A program made the position numbers and the translations under genes. Positions 16,236-24,640 of a stretch of 64,000 bases of DNA are shown here, piece after piece. The notes under the pieces are model-generated. The model made no database searches and had not been told where the DNA came from. It saw nothing but the letters and a program-made list of their open reading frames with translations. Numbering within the stretch: position 1 is the first letter of the stretch; every line of letters begins with the position of its first letter. Source of the stretch: Methanoregula boonei 6A8 (lineage in GTDB: Archaea; Halobacteriota; Methanomicrobia; Methanomicrobiales; Methanospirillaceae); assembly GCF_000017625.1 (NCBI RefSeq), contig NC_009712.1, forward strand, positions 2,356,001 through 2,420,000, written 5' to 3'.

Positions 16236-16796
16236 TCACTCCGCGTGAAACACCCCCTCTAGGCAATACACCGTCATCTTCTCCACCGTCCCCTCATCTT
16301 CGCACCGGCTATGAAGGTCGCAGGCCGGGCACATCATCCGGCCCAGGTCCTTCTTGTCCACGTTGAGCGTACCCTTCTGCTCGTGAAGATCGTAGAGCAG
16401 CTTAAGATACTTGCCCTCTGCAATCCGTGGGATCGCGTCTTTCTCTTTGAGGCCCTTCCACTCGTACAGCCGCCGGGCACCTTTGGCCGAATTGCACGGC
16501 CTGCAGACCCGGATAGCGTTGTCGGGGATGTCCGGGCCGCCACAACATCGGGGGAGGATGTGTTCGGTAGTGAGCGGACCGCCCGCTGCCCCGCAGTAGA
16601 TGCATGCACCCGGATTCTCGTGCTCGTGCAGCCATTCCCGGATCGTGGACGACCACACGATCTCTCCGTCACGGAGCTTCACAAACCGGCTCATCTGGAA
16701 GGCCCGGGCATTTGAAAGCCCGGCGGATTTCGAGATCAGCTTTGCGTACTGCCAGAAGATCTGGTCACGGATCGTTTTTACAGCAGAGGGAGGCAT
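16236..16796 (-). CDS. HNH endonuclease family protein
   Basis: The 186-residue protein has a classic HNH zinc-finger nuclease core: CIYCGAAGG, LTTEHILPR with the catalytic-type His, and NAIRVCRPCNSAKGARR, where paired cysteines hold the structural zinc. The N-terminal ~60 residues are helical and the C-terminus has two more CxxC-like pairs (CPACDLHSRC). It lies upstream of the broken antitoxin-like gene on the same strand. It may be a free-standing nuclease of a mobile or defence locus; the target is unknown. Confidence 0.88.
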   Translation of the reverse strand: MPPSAVKTIRDQIFWQYAKLISKSAGLSNARAFQMSRFVKLRDGEIVWSSTIREWLHEHENPGACIYCGAAGGPLTTEHILPRCCGGPDIPDNAIRVCRPCNSAKGARRLYEWKGLKEKDAIPRIAEGKYLKLLYDLHEQKGTLNVDKKDLGRMMCPACDLHSRCEDEGTVEKMTVYCLEGVFHAE

Positions 16797-16998
16797 AGTT
16801 ATTTTTCTGTCATGGTGGCGGCCCGATAAAGATATCGGAGGACAGTTCTAGCCGGAAGGGTGCCGGACTACCACTGGGGGCGGATCGAACAAAACTGTGA
16901 TCTTCAACTCCCGAGCTCATTTTTACATGAGACCCCACGACACCAGCTCAGTGCAAACAACTATTATCACTTACGAAATACCTAATGTCAGTGCCATT

Positions 16999-17127
16999 AT
17001 GCCAACCAAACGAATCCATAACCCCGTAACCGGAAAATATTATCAACTGCGGCAGCGTTCGAGCGTGAACGGTGAAGCAGGACAGATCAAGGGGTTGTGG
17101 AGCCCAAAGAAAAAAGCAAGGAGATAA
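16999..17127 (+). CDS. Small basic protein, likely antitoxin of the PIN pair
   Basis: A 42-residue basic protein beginning MPTKRIHNPVTGKYYQLRQR and ending KKKARR. Its stop lies 31 bases inside the following PIN gene, which argues that the two are co-translated. Small basic proteins in this position before PIN toxins are common in methanogens and are taken to be antitoxins. The internal ATG at 16999 was used because upstream codons in the frame look non-coding. Confidence 0.65.
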   Translation: MPTKRIHNPVTGKYYQLRQRSSVNGEAGQIKGLWSPKKKARR

Positions 17128-17804
17128 CGTTGACGTACGTCGGCAGCCGATGGTGTATTGATACCAATACACTCGTCCCCTGGCTGATCACTGACTCCGG
17201 AGTCCTTGCGCTTCTTATCAAAAAATACCAAATCCCCTCCGATTTTCGCGATATCTATCTGAACCGGCATAAGCCTTCCATTGATTTCATCCAGGGAATT
17301 ATCGATCTGAGATCAAAGGGATTGCCGGATGAATTTTATTTTTCATACCTCGCGATGAATGAAGTCTACTCTGCCGTCCGCGACGAAATCCGGAGCATCC
17401 TGTTATTCAGGAACGGTACCCCGCTTTCCCGCTGGAACGAAGAGAAGAATGCCATCGATCTTCCGGAAGACTCCATGGAGTCCGTATACGAAGATATTGA
17501 AAACAGATTCGATGTATTGTTCGGGAACGGCTCAATCTTCCCCTTGTCCGACGAACCAGAAGAAGATGGCGATAACTTTTCTGAAATTGTCGCCTCTCTG
17601 ATCTTTAAATTCAAGAGGGTAAAGACGCAGGACGCGATTCTACTTGCAACCGCCATCTCAATCAAAGCCAATTATTTCGTGACATTCGATCAAAGACTGG
17701 TGACGGAGGTATCAAAGGCACTCGCTGACAAATACCGGCTTGTGCTCATTTCCCCAAAAGAGGGGAATGCCCGACTTAAAAAAATCGGGAAACAAAACAA
17801 ATAA
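17097..17804 (+). CDS. PIN-domain protein, likely toxin
   Basis: A 235-residue protein with PIN-type acidic residues spread as expected: D22 (CIDTNTLV), E in AMNEVYSAV, D in KTQDAILLATAI and D in FVTFDQRL. PIN toxins are usually ribonucleases that cut tRNA or rRNA. It is longer than typical VapC (about 135 residues) because of a charged insert in the middle, so the substrate may differ. It starts with GTG within the preceding small gene. Confidence 0.82.
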   Translation: MEPKEKSKEITLTYVGSRWCIDTNTLVPWLITDSGVLALLIKKYQIPSDFRDIYLNRHKPSIDFIQGIIDLRSKGLPDEFYFSYLAMNEVYSAVRDEIRSILLFRNGTPLSRWNEEKNAIDLPEDSMESVYEDIENRFDVLFGNGSIFPLSDEPEEDGDNFSEIVASLIFKFKRVKTQDAILLATAISIKANYFVTFDQRLVTEVSKALADKYRLVLISPKEGNARLKKIGKQNK

Positions 17805-17922
17805 TCCGTTCTGTTAGGGCATATTCCTGTTGATGAGATGGCAGGACACCGGACCTCAGCCCCGGATTATCCTCAATCCTTAATACCTTAAAGAGGAGAC
17901 AGGAACGTAACTGACCCAGGTA

Positions 17923-18273
17923 ATGACCATGGCACTCTGCACAGTCCGGGAAAAAGGTGACTGCCTCATCGTCACCCTGCCCGTTTCTCTCGATCACGTG
18001 GAAGCCATGGCCCTGGAAAAGGAGCTCCGGGAATATGTTGCACGCGAACCAAAGGCACTCCTCTGCGACATGTCCGGATCAGAATATATATCGAGCTCGG
18101 GGCTCCGGGTGTTCCTTGCCATCGGGAAAAAGGCAAAAGAATCCCATGTCCACTTCGGTGTCTTTGCGCTCACGAAATTTGTCGACCATATCATTTCCAT
18201 GACCGGGTTTACACAGATTATTGCCATCTACGATACCGAAGAGGCAGCAGTCCGGGCAGTATCCCGGCTCTAA
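17923..18273 (+). CDS. STAS-domain protein, anti-sigma-antagonist-like
   Basis: A 116-residue single STAS domain of the SpoIIAA type. The conserved segment with the phosphorylatable serine is visible as SEYISSSGLRVFLAIGKKAK around residues 49-68. In bacteria such proteins bind anti-sigma kinases; in methanogens they occur without a sigma factor and may work in other partner-switching circuits. A second ATG two codons downstream at 17929 is possible. No kinase gene adjoins it. Confidence 0.9.
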   Translation: MTMALCTVREKGDCLIVTLPVSLDHVEAMALEKELREYVAREPKALLCDMSGSEYISSSGLRVFLAIGKKAKESHVHFGVFALTKFVDHIISMTGFTQIIAIYDTEEAAVRAVSRL

Positions 18274-18319
18274 AAAGCGTCCGGCTCCTGTAATAAAAAA
18301 AATCGTAACGTTCCCGGCA

Positions 18320-18850
18320 TCACACGGTTGCCGAGACCGTGACCTTGCCGTACGATGCGCTTGTGTTATCGATCGCAAGCTGCTGGCCGTTCTTGTAAAT
18401 GCTCACGCTCAGCGGGTGAGTGGCGGTGCTGTCGGTCTTCTGGAAGGTGGCAGTGATCGTGCCGGTCGCGTTTGCCACGGTATAGACCTTCGAGCCCGAA
18501 CCGGAGACCGTCATGATCCCGTCACCCGAATTGTACGTACCGTTGAAGCCCCCGATGTAGCTCACGCTGATCGAAACGCCGGTTGAGGAGACGACTGCAG
18601 GAGTACTGGTCGCTATAACCACCGGTGTCGAAGATGTGACAACTGCATGTGTCCCGGTTGCTGCAAGAGTGCCGGTCGGGGTCGGTGTAAGCGGGACCAT
18701 ATCGGAGGAGGAATGCCCCGATGACGACCCGCCGGAGAAATAGAGAACTGCGGCACCGGCCACGATCACAACGCCGATGATTGTGGCAACAAAAAGCCAC
18801 GGGATCTCGGCAGACCTCCGCCGCCGGCCACCATGTATTCGCGCCTGCAT
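18320..18850 (-). CDS. Membrane-anchored protein with Ser/Thr-rich stalk
   Basis: An N-terminal run of Arg residues (GGRRRRSAE) is followed by one transmembrane helix (about residues 20-40). A Ser/Thr/Pro-rich stalk of about 60 residues follows, and a small beta domain completes the 176-residue protein from ATG 18850. The basic flank before the helix suggests the C-terminus faces outward. The stalk looks like a glycosylated linker. I do not recognise the C-terminal domain; a pilin-like or surface role is possible. Confidence 0.7.
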   Translation of the reverse strand: MQARIHGGRRRRSAEIPWLFVATIIGVVIVAGAAVLYFSGGSSSGHSSSDMVPLTPTPTGTLAATGTHAVVTSSTPVVIATSTPAVVSSTGVSISVSYIGGFNGTYNSGDGIMTVSGSGSKVYTVANATGTITATFQKTDSTATHPLSVSIYKNGQQLAIDNTSASYGKVTVSATV

Positions 18851-18958
18851 ACCTACCGGTAGCACGTTGGATTATATTGCTTTTCCGGCAATACTGGCGG
18901 GAAAATCCAAACAGCCGGGATAAAAATCACGAAAAAATAAACCGTGCCACGAATGGGT

Positions 18959-19420
18959 TTATCCTTTTTTCAGTGCGGCAATGAGGACCTCGCGCAGATC
19001 CTCGTACGGCACGCCGTATTTTTTGGCAAGGAGCACGAGCGCTGCCGGGGGGAGCAGGTTCCCGCCAAACTGCTCCCGGATCACCGCGTTCATCTCGCTT
19101 GCCACCTCGGTCTCGGGTACATTCCGGGCTTTGGTGATCCGGCCAATCAGCTCCTGCGTCGGATCGTGAGCCTCGAATACCGTCGAGCCCGGCCTAAAGC
19201 CCATCGGGATGGTCTCGGTGGCCGGGTCAAAAAGGATCGTGTAGACTCCGTTCTCCTGCCGGAGCAGGCCGGACTCCTCGGCACGCTTGAGCAGCACGGT
19301 CGCCTGTTCGGTGCTCATCCACTTGCGGTCGAGCGCATAATAGTACACGAGCTCGTTCTTGCGCAGGGCATCTTTCCGCGTGTGCCTGAACGGTGCGGCG
19401 ACCGTGATCCGGAGTGTCAA
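18959..19420 (-). CDS. DUF2240 family protein
   Basis: The 153-residue protein has an N-terminal winged-helix-like half (MSTEQATVLLKRAEESGLL) and a C-terminal helical half with IPMGFRPGSTVFE. This matches the archaeal DUF2240 family, whose role is not known. It overlaps the preceding gene at 19417 by 4 bases, so the two are probably co-translated and functionally linked. Nothing else in the sequence tells its substrate. Confidence 0.75.
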   Translation of the reverse strand: MTLRITVAAPFRHTRKDALRKNELVYYYALDRKWMSTEQATVLLKRAEESGLLRQENGVYTILFDPATETIPMGFRPGSTVFEAHDPTQELIGRITKARNVPETEVASEMNAVIREQFGGNLLPPAALVLLAKKYGVPYEDLREVLIAALKKG

Positions 19421-19839
19421 TTCGGTTTACCAAGGAGGATACTTTTCATGTCCATGGCATCAAGACCCTCGCCCGAGTCCTGCCGTGCGATATCGATATC
19501 GGTGCAGTTGCCCCGGTCGGTGAGCCGGACATAGAAGATATCGTTTGCGAGCGGTACCTTCCCGCTCCCGCGAAGAGCAAGGGCGAGGACCGATATTCTG
19601 AGATCGGCCGCTTCAGTGATCACACCGGGTCGCAGGATATCGGGAGTGATGTCACCGAATTCCGCACGGTTGGTCGCGATCTCGACTTTTACCTTGACCC
19701 GGATGAGTTCCTTTCCTGTGGTCTTGGTGGACTCCTGCCCGCTCAGATCCGAGACGTACTGCAGGGTTTCCGGAAATGTCATTCCCATCGCAAACGAGAG
19801 ATCCACCCGCTGCGGGTAACGATAATAGATCCTTCGCAT
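19417..19839 (-). CDS. Conserved archaeal protein of unknown function
   Basis: A 140-residue protein of mixed alpha/beta character starting MRRIYYRYPQRVDLSF. No membrane segments or cysteine motifs are visible. I do not recognise the family. The 4-base overlap with the DUF2240 gene is the only functional hint. It lies just downstream of the eS8 gene on the same strand, separated by about 130 bases. Confidence 0.75.
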   Translation of the reverse strand: MRRIYYRYPQRVDLSFAMGMTFPETLQYVSDLSGQESTKTTGKELIRVKVKVEIATNRAEFGDITPDILRPGVITEAADLRISVLALALRGSGKVPLANDIFYVRLTDRGNCTDIDIARQDSGEGLDAMDMKSILLGKPN

Positions 19840-19967
19840 AATTACACTATGGGAGAGCCTAATCTAAAAAACAATTGCTGCGCCCTTAACCGGTTAAAAA
19901 ACCTGCAGCGGCAAAACAAGGCCTTAATGGCCATCGAAAAAAGATCGGGGATGTATTTTCCCCGCAC

Positions 19968-20345
19968 TTATGCGAGTAACACCGCGTTGATGATGCCGTC
20001 CTGACCGGGGCGGCTCATGATCCGGGCGCGTCCGATCTCAGTCCGGATGATAGCGCCCTTGGTGAGCAGGTTCCGCCGGACATAGTTCGGGTTTGCGCCG
20101 TTCTCTTCAACATTCTCGATCTTTACTTTCTTGGTCTCGCCGTTTGCGAGGTTGGTGACGTTTGCAAACTGCGCACGCATGGACCGGATCTTGGTGTTCC
20201 CGCCCGTGGTCCGGACCAGTTTTGACCGGTCCTCGCCGATATGGGTGTCTGCCGGTGCAAGCCCGATCTCAAATCTCCGCTTTCCTTGGGCCGGGCGGCG
20301 CCTGCCACCAGTGACCTTCCGTATGGATTCTCCCTGCCAGAGCAT
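19968..20345 (-). CDS. rps8e: 30S ribosomal protein eS8
   Basis: A 125-residue small-subunit ribosomal protein. Family marks are the N-terminal MLWQGESIRKVTGGRR with a Gly/Arg-rich stretch, the middle RTTGGNTKIRSMRA, and NPNYVRRNLLTKGAIIRTE toward the end. Its length is normal for archaeal eS8. It is apparently transcribed alone, about 115 bases downstream of hypB on the same strand. Confidence 0.96.
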   Translation of the reverse strand: MLWQGESIRKVTGGRRRPAQGKRRFEIGLAPADTHIGEDRSKLVRTTGGNTKIRSMRAQFANVTNLANGETKKVKIENVEENGANPNYVRRNLLTKGAIIRTEIGRARIMSRPGQDGIINAVLLA

Positions 20346-20459
20346 GGTGTTACTTCCTTTCAGATCTTTTCCCGGGACCTATTGAACCGTTCCCGGAAAT
20401 GGTGCTCTATATGTTCCCTCCGGAGTTATTTATACTATTTCCCTTTCGTACCGGGCCGG

Positions 20460-21107
20460 TCACGCGAGGATTGCGTCGAGAAGCTGCGCCACGTTCTCCC
20501 CGGTCTTCATGTTGGTCTTAAAGACCGGCATCTTCGGATTGTACCGGTGGATGTCGGACTCCATCCGGCCAAGGTTTGCACCCACGAGCGGGGCAAGGTC
20601 AACCTTGTTGATGACGCCAATTGTGCAGTCCCGGAACATCATCGGGTGCTTGTTGACCACATCATCGCCTTCGGTCGAGCTTACGATCACGATCCTTTTT
20701 TCTGCGCCGAGCCGGAAGTCTGTAGGGCAGACCATGTTCCCCACGTTCTCGATAAAGAGGACATCGATCGTGTCGAGCGGGAGGTGATCGATCGCGTGCT
20801 CCACCAGATGAGCGTCCAGGTGGCATTCCTTGCCGGTGTTTGCATTGTATGCGGGGATCCCGGTGGCTACGATCCGCTGGAAATCGTCATCGCCGTACAC
20901 GTCGCCGGCAATGGCGCCGGCCCGCAGGCCGCGTTCCTTTAAGAGCGGGACAAGGCGCTCGATAAGCGCGGTCTTTCCCGAGCCGATTGCCCCCAGCAGA
21001 TCAAATGCCCGGATACCGTGCTCTTTAAGGTGCCGTGCGTTCTCATCGGCAATCGAGTTGTTGACGTCGTATACATCCTTTTCCATCCTGACGTCGATGT
21101 GGTGCAT
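20460..21107 (-). CDS. hypB: Hydrogenase nickel incorporation GTPase HypB
   Basis: HypB delivers nickel to [NiFe] hydrogenase precursors with GTP hydrolysis. The P-loop GAIGSGKTALIER lies near residue 40. The GTPase-linked metal site GKECHLDAHLV follows around 95-105, and NKVDLAPLVG is G4. Length is 215 residues, typical of HypB without the N-terminal His-rich stretch found in some bacteria. No hypA is adjacent. Its start lies about 29 bases from a TATA-like sequence that it shares with the divergent SRP19 gene. Confidence 0.95.
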   Translation of the reverse strand: MHHIDVRMEKDVYDVNNSIADENARHLKEHGIRAFDLLGAIGSGKTALIERLVPLLKERGLRAGAIAGDVYGDDDFQRIVATGIPAYNANTGKECHLDAHLVEHAIDHLPLDTIDVLFIENVGNMVCPTDFRLGAEKRIVIVSSTEGDDVVNKHPMMFRDCTIGVINKVDLAPLVGANLGRMESDIHRYNPKMPVFKTNMKTGENVAQLLDAILA

Positions 21108-21129
21108 ACCTTTAGTTTTTGAGCGGACA

Positions 21130-21141
21130 GTGTTTATACCT
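21130..21141. promoter_or_regulatory. Shared TATA region between hypB and SRP19 genes
   Basis: The sequence GTTTATACC sits midway between the divergent starts at 21107 (minus) and 21164 (plus), about 28-29 bases from each. Both transcripts would be leaderless or nearly so. A TATA box is only weakly directional, so one box might serve both genes, or a second hidden box may exist. Confidence 0.4.
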
Positions 21142-21163
21142 TGACCCCCATACTTTTTACCTG

Positions 21164-21439
21164 ATGGAAAAAGGCGAGTGCATCCTCTATCCCTGTTATT
21201 TTAATGCGGCCCTTTCCCGGGCGGAAGGCCGCCGGGTCCCGCGCAACATCGCGGCAAAAGGCCCGAATGCAAACGATGTCGAGAGGGCGCTCAGGCGCCT
21301 TGGGATAGCCTGCCAGGCAGAGGAGCACCACCACCCGGCCCACTGGGCCCGGCACGAGGGCCGGATCATTGCCACATATACCGGGAAAAAAGAGGCACTT
21401 ATCAAAAAAGTAGCCCGGGCCATTGAGGTGCGGAAATGA
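21164..21439 (+). CDS. srp19: Signal recognition particle subunit SRP19
   Basis: SRP19 binds 7S RNA and helps SRP54 load for co-translational targeting. From ATG 21164 the 91-residue product begins MEKGECILYPCYFNAALSR, a family start. It continues with GRRVPRNIAA and a C-terminal half with KKEALIKKVARAIE, consistent with the short archaeal SRP19. Its stop codon overlaps the ATG of the PHP gene (ATGA), indicating coupling. Confidence 0.93.
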   Translation: MEKGECILYPCYFNAALSRAEGRRVPRNIAAKGPNANDVERALRRLGIACQAEEHHHPAHWARHEGRIIATYTGKKEALIKKVARAIEVRK

Positions 21440-22089
21440 ACGGGCTGTACGATCTCCATACTCACACGATCCTTTCTGATGGCGAGATGCTTCCGACAGA
21501 ACTGGTGCGCCGGATGGCCGTGATCGGGTACACCACTGTAGCCATCACTGACCATGTAGATACCTCCAACGCGGTATCGGTTGTAAAAACGCTCCTTGAT
21601 GTACAGGAATCAGCCCGGCTTTTCGGCGTCCGTCTCCTCTGCGGGGTCGAGATCACGCACGTTCCCCCGTCCCAGATCGCCGCCGTTGCCCGGCAGGCGC
21701 GGGACGCGGGTGCGGAGATCGTTGTTGTGCATGGGGAGACCACGGTTGAACCGGTGGCACCCGGCACCAACCACGCGGCCTGCGCCTGCCCTGAGGTGAA
21801 TGTGCTCGCCCACCCGGGACTTATCACCCGCGAGGATGCAAAGCTTGCGCAGGAGAACGGGATCGCGCTCGAGATTACGTCCCGTGGCGGGCACAACCGG
21901 ACAAACGGCCACGTGGTCAGGATCGCCCGCGAGGTTTCATGCCAGCTCGTGGTGGACTCGGATGCGCACGCGCCGCACGATCTCATGGACCGGAGCGCCA
22001 AGGAGAAAGTGGCGATGGGGGCCGGGCTGACTGAGGAAGAAGCCGCCGCTATCATCTCTTTAAATATCGACAAATTCCTCGGTTTCTGA
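21436..22089 (+). CDS. PHP-domain phosphoesterase, histidinol-phosphatase-like
   Basis: The 217-residue protein has PHP metal-binding motifs: DLHTHTILSDGEML at residues 5-18, then AITDHVDT near 36-43, GVEITHV, NVLAHPGLITRE, and a C-terminal DSDAHAPHDL. Three metals are typically bound and the family includes histidinol phosphatases and RNases or phosphatases of unknown substrate. It is translated from an ATG overlapping the SRP19 stop. Confidence 0.88.
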   Translation: MNGLYDLHTHTILSDGEMLPTELVRRMAVIGYTTVAITDHVDTSNAVSVVKTLLDVQESARLFGVRLLCGVEITHVPPSQIAAVARQARDAGAEIVVVHGETTVEPVAPGTNHAACACPEVNVLAHPGLITREDAKLAQENGIALEITSRGGHNRTNGHVVRIAREVSCQLVVDSDAHAPHDLMDRSAKEKVAMGAGLTEEEAAAIISLNIDKFLGF

Positions 22090-22097
22090 AATTTCTA

Positions 22098-22146
22098 TTT
22101 ATACTTTCACGCAATGGTTAAATACAACTAAGTCTCACATATATAG
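22098..22146 (+). promoter_or_regulatory. Promoter region of gar1-tfb with several TATA-like boxes
   Basis: Three A/T-rich candidates occur before the Gar1 gene: TTTATACTT at 22098-22106, TTAAATAC at 22118-22125 and CATATATAG at 22138-22146. The last gives the best spacing to the start at 22196 and would leave a leader of about 30 bases. Multiple boxes ahead of a gene for TFB might allow self-control, which is only a guess. Confidence 0.4.
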
Positions 22147-22195
22147 ATTACTAAATTACTTTAGTACTTTGTATACCCCCCCGAGGTTGCTTTAC

Positions 22196-22474
22196 GTGAA
22201 AGTTGTTGGCCGAGCGATGAGCACCTATGGAAAAAGGATGCTCGTTATCCAGTGCGACGCCGCTCAGCTCCCGGGGTTGTATAGCGAAGTGATGGACCGG
22301 AGGACAAAACCGGTGGGAAAGATCACAGACCTTTTCGGGAACGTGAAAAACCCCTATGCCCTTGTCCTCTGCCGAGGCCCGTGCAGCGTACAACCGGGCG
22401 AGAAACTCTTTGCGCGGGAATCCCCCGTCCCCGCAAAGACCCGGACAGGACCGGTCTGGTCGAAAGCAAGATAA
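22196..22474 (+). CDS. gar1: H/ACA RNP protein Gar1-like
   Basis: Gar1 binds Cbf5 in the H/ACA complex that makes pseudouridine in rRNA. The short beta-barrel core is recognised by SEVMDRRTKPVGKITDLFGN and the following PYALV strand. Translation was placed at GTG 22196 (VKVVGRAMS) because the frame upstream to 22169 has no family-like residues and a GAGG lies at a reasonable distance. The next gene, tfb, starts 15 bases after the stop, so both are probably co-transcribed. Confidence 0.82.
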   Translation: MKVVGRAMSTYGKRMLVIQCDAAQLPGLYSEVMDRRTKPVGKITDLFGNVKNPYALVLCRGPCSVQPGEKLFARESPVPAKTRTGPVWSKAR

Positions 22475-22489
22475 TGATGGTGATGCCGG

Positions 22490-23494
22490 ATGCAGGAAGT
22501 AGAAAAACTCAAACTTCTCCAGAGTGAGCGGGAAGCGCTCAAATCGCGTATAAAAGTCAAGGAACAGGAAAAGAAAGCGGAGAACCACACCGAGACAGTC
22601 TGCCCGGAGTGCGGCGGCAGGCAGCTGGTGCACGATTACGAACGTGCGGAGCTGGTCTGCCAGAGCTGCGGGCTTGTTATCGATGACGATTTCATCGACC
22701 GGGGCCCGGAGTGGCGTGCGTTCGACCACGACCAGCGCATGAAGAGGTCGCGTGTCGGCGCTCCGATGACCTTTACGATCCATGATAAGGGTCTCTCCAC
22801 CATGATCGACTGGAGGAACCGGGACAGTTATGGCCGGGCCATCTCCTCGAAAAACCGCGCCCAGCTCTACCGCCTCCGCAAGTGGCAGCGCCGGATCCGT
22901 GTCAGCAATGCGACGGAGAGGAATCTTGCGTTCGCACTCTCCGAGCTGGACCGTATGGCCTCGGCCCTTGGTCTCCCCAGAAACGTCCGTGAGACCGCGG
23001 CCGTGGTGTACCGTGATGCTGTGGACAAGAACCTGATCCGTGGCCGGAGCATTGAAGGCGTTGCGGCGGCTGCACTCTATGCTGCATGCCGGCAGTGCAG
23101 CGTGCCCCGTACGCTCGATGAGATCGCAGAAGTGTCGCGTGTCTCACGAAAAGAGATCGGCAGGACGTACCGGTTTATCTCCCGTGAACTGGGCTTAAAG
23201 CTCCTCCCGACCTCGCCCATCGATTACGTGCCCCGGTTCTGCTCCGGTCTCACCCTCAAGGGCGAGGTCCAGAGCCGGGCAGTCGAGATCCTGCGCCAGG
23301 CCGGCGAGAGGGAACTCACGAGCGGCCGCGGACCGACCGGTGTTGCGGCAGCTGCAATCTACATCTCCTCCATCCTTGGCGGCGAGCGGCGCACCCAGCG
23401 CGAAGTAGCGGAGGTGGCCGGGGTAACCGAAGTTACCATCCGGAACAGGTACAAGGAACTGGCAGAGAAGCTCGACATCGAGATCATCCTCTGA
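22490..23494 (+). CDS. tfb: Transcription initiation factor TFB
   Basis: This is the archaeal TFIIB homologue, bridging TBP-TATA and RNA polymerase. After a ~35-residue N-terminal helix, the zinc ribbon has CPEC at about 37-40 and CQSC about 18 residues later. The B-reader/B-linker follows ([14 protein letters not shown]), then two cyclin-like repeats of about 95 residues each, ending with the C-terminal HTH-type core ([16 protein letters not shown]). The 334-residue length is typical. It follows the Gar1 gene in one unit and is succeeded by T-rich sequence. Confidence 0.97.
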   Translation: MQEVEKLKLLQSEREALKSRIKVKEQEKKAENHTETVCPECGGRQLVHDYERAELVCQSCGLVIDDDFIDRGPEWRAFDHDQRMKRSRVGAPMTFTIHDKGLSTMIDWRNRDSYGRAISSKNRAQLYRLRKWQRRIRVSNATERNLAFALSELDRMASALGLPRNVRETAAVVYRDAVDKNLIRGRSIEGVAAAALYAACRQCSVPRTLDEIAEVSRVSRKEIGRTYRFISRELGLKLLPTSPIDYVPRFCSGLTLKGEVQSRAVEILRQAGERELTSGRGPTGVAAAAIYISSILGGERRTQREVAEVAGVTEVTIRNRYKELAEKLDIEIIL

Positions 23495-23534
23495 TTTTTT
23501 CTTTTTCCCGCGGTTTTACAAGGAGTACAGCAAT

Positions 23535-23543
23535 AACTATATT
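23535..23543 (+). promoter_or_regulatory. TATA-like box of tRNA-Ala (CGC)
   Basis: AACTATATT lies about 35 bases upstream of the tRNA start. A very similar AACTATAAG is found at the corresponding place before the second tRNA-Ala at 27886. Confidence 0.5.
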
Positions 23544-23573
23544 CCATCCGCAGGAGAATTGTAATACCGCACT

Positions 23574-23645
23574 GGGCTCGTAGATCAGGGGTAGATCGCT
23601 ACGTTCGCAACGTAGAGGCCGCGGGTTCAAATCCCGCCGGGTCCA
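23574..23645 (+). tRNA. tRNA-Ala (CGC)
   Basis: The acceptor stem GGGCTCG/CGGGTCC contains a G3-U70 pair, the main alanine identity element. The anticodon loop TTCGCAA is closed by CTACG/CGTAG and gives anticodon CGC. The T-loop GGTTCAAATC is normal, the discriminator is A73 and CCA is not encoded. Confidence 0.96.
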
Positions 23646-23723
23646 TCCTGTTTTAATTTAAAAAATGCAATCCTTTTCGTATTCTCTCCTGCGGGGAAAA
23701 TCCTGGTACCAGCGGCAAATCAG

Positions 23724-24545
23724 CTATTTCTCCCGGGCCGTCACGGATCCTTCCGGGTCCGCACCCGCTCCGGTCCATTTCGGGTTTCCCCACGTGATAT
23801 TGAAGACATTGTTGATCGCCCGGGTCACCATATCGTTTGCCACCCAGAGCGCCACCACATTCTCCCGGGCCGCCATCCCGGCCTCGGGCAGGGGAAACAT
23901 CATGAGCATCTCCTTGTTGTCGATGGTAAGCGTCCGGATAAACGGCTCCGGCGCCACCTGGACATCGCTTGTCACCTGCGAAAAGGATTCGTACACGTCA
24001 ACAAGCATGTCTTTTGTCCGGACCGGGTTGTTGGATGAGATCCGGATCACGACACCCCGGCGTTTTGCCGCCGCCACCTGGCCCTTGATTGGCGCGAGTT
24101 CCTCCGGGTAATAGAGCGTCCCAAAAAGGTACAGGCTGGCCCGTGCCCGCCCCATCATCTCAGCAGTTTTGACCGCAATATTATCGATACCCCGGATGAT
24201 GCTTGCTTTTGGGATCTCGGTTTCCGTGCGTTTCTCGTACTGCATGGTAAACTCGGTTTCCAGCCGGTCGATCTCCGCAACGATCGCTGATTTACGCCTG
24301 CCAATAGCTTCACTCGGACAGACTGGCGATATTTTCCCCGGCCTGCCCTTTTCGACCCGGATCCAGTCCTGTGCTTCCAGCCGTTTTATCGTCTCGTAGA
24401 TCTTGGTCCGGGGAATTCCCGCTTCCTCGGCAAGAATAAACGGTGTCGTGCTGCCGATCCTCATCAGGACTGCGTAGGCCTTTGCATCATAGGTTGAAAG
24501 CCCGAGCGTCTGGAGGAGCGCAATTGTCTTTGGGTCGCTGGTCAT
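23724..24545 (-). CDS. TrmB-family transcriptional regulator
   Basis: TrmB proteins bind DNA by an N-terminal winged helix and often respond to sugars or other ligands through a C-terminal sensor. The winged helix is visible as LLQTLGLSTYDAKAYAVLMRIGSTTP..., with IPRTKIYETIKRLEAQDWI as the recognition part (about residues 40-60). The C-terminal half has the TrmB-like RGIDNIAVKTAEMMGRAR. The ATG at 24545 is preferred over GTG 24554, because a TATA-like run at 24569-24578 (minus) then gives a leaderless transcript. It faces the SnoaL-CDGSH-Rieske genes divergently and probably controls them. Confidence 0.88.
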   Translation of the reverse strand: MTSDPKTIALLQTLGLSTYDAKAYAVLMRIGSTTPFILAEEAGIPRTKIYETIKRLEAQDWIRVEKGRPGKISPVCPSEAIGRRKSAIVAEIDRLETEFTMQYEKRTETEIPKASIIRGIDNIAVKTAEMMGRARASLYLFGTLYYPEELAPIKGQVAAAKRRGVVIRISSNNPVRTKDMLVDVYESFSQVTSDVQVAPEPFIRTLTIDNKEMLMMFPLPEAGMAARENVVALWVANDMVTRAINNVFNITWGNPKWTGAGADPEGSVTAREK

Positions 24546-24589
24546 CCGTACCACACTATGATATATACCCTCATATAAGTTACAAAATT

Positions 24590-24611
24590 ATTATCTGCCC
24601 GACAGGATAAT
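24590..24611. promoter_or_regulatory. Inverted repeat, candidate TrmB operator
   Basis: ATTATC and GATAAT lie 10 bases apart, with CTG...CAG inside, in the 95-base gap between the TrmB gene and the divergent SnoaL gene. It is placed about 30-50 bases before ATG 24641, near the expected transcription start, where a bound repressor would block transcription. Confidence 0.45.
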
Positions 24612-24640
24612 TCACGATCGTAATACAAAGGAGATCCACG

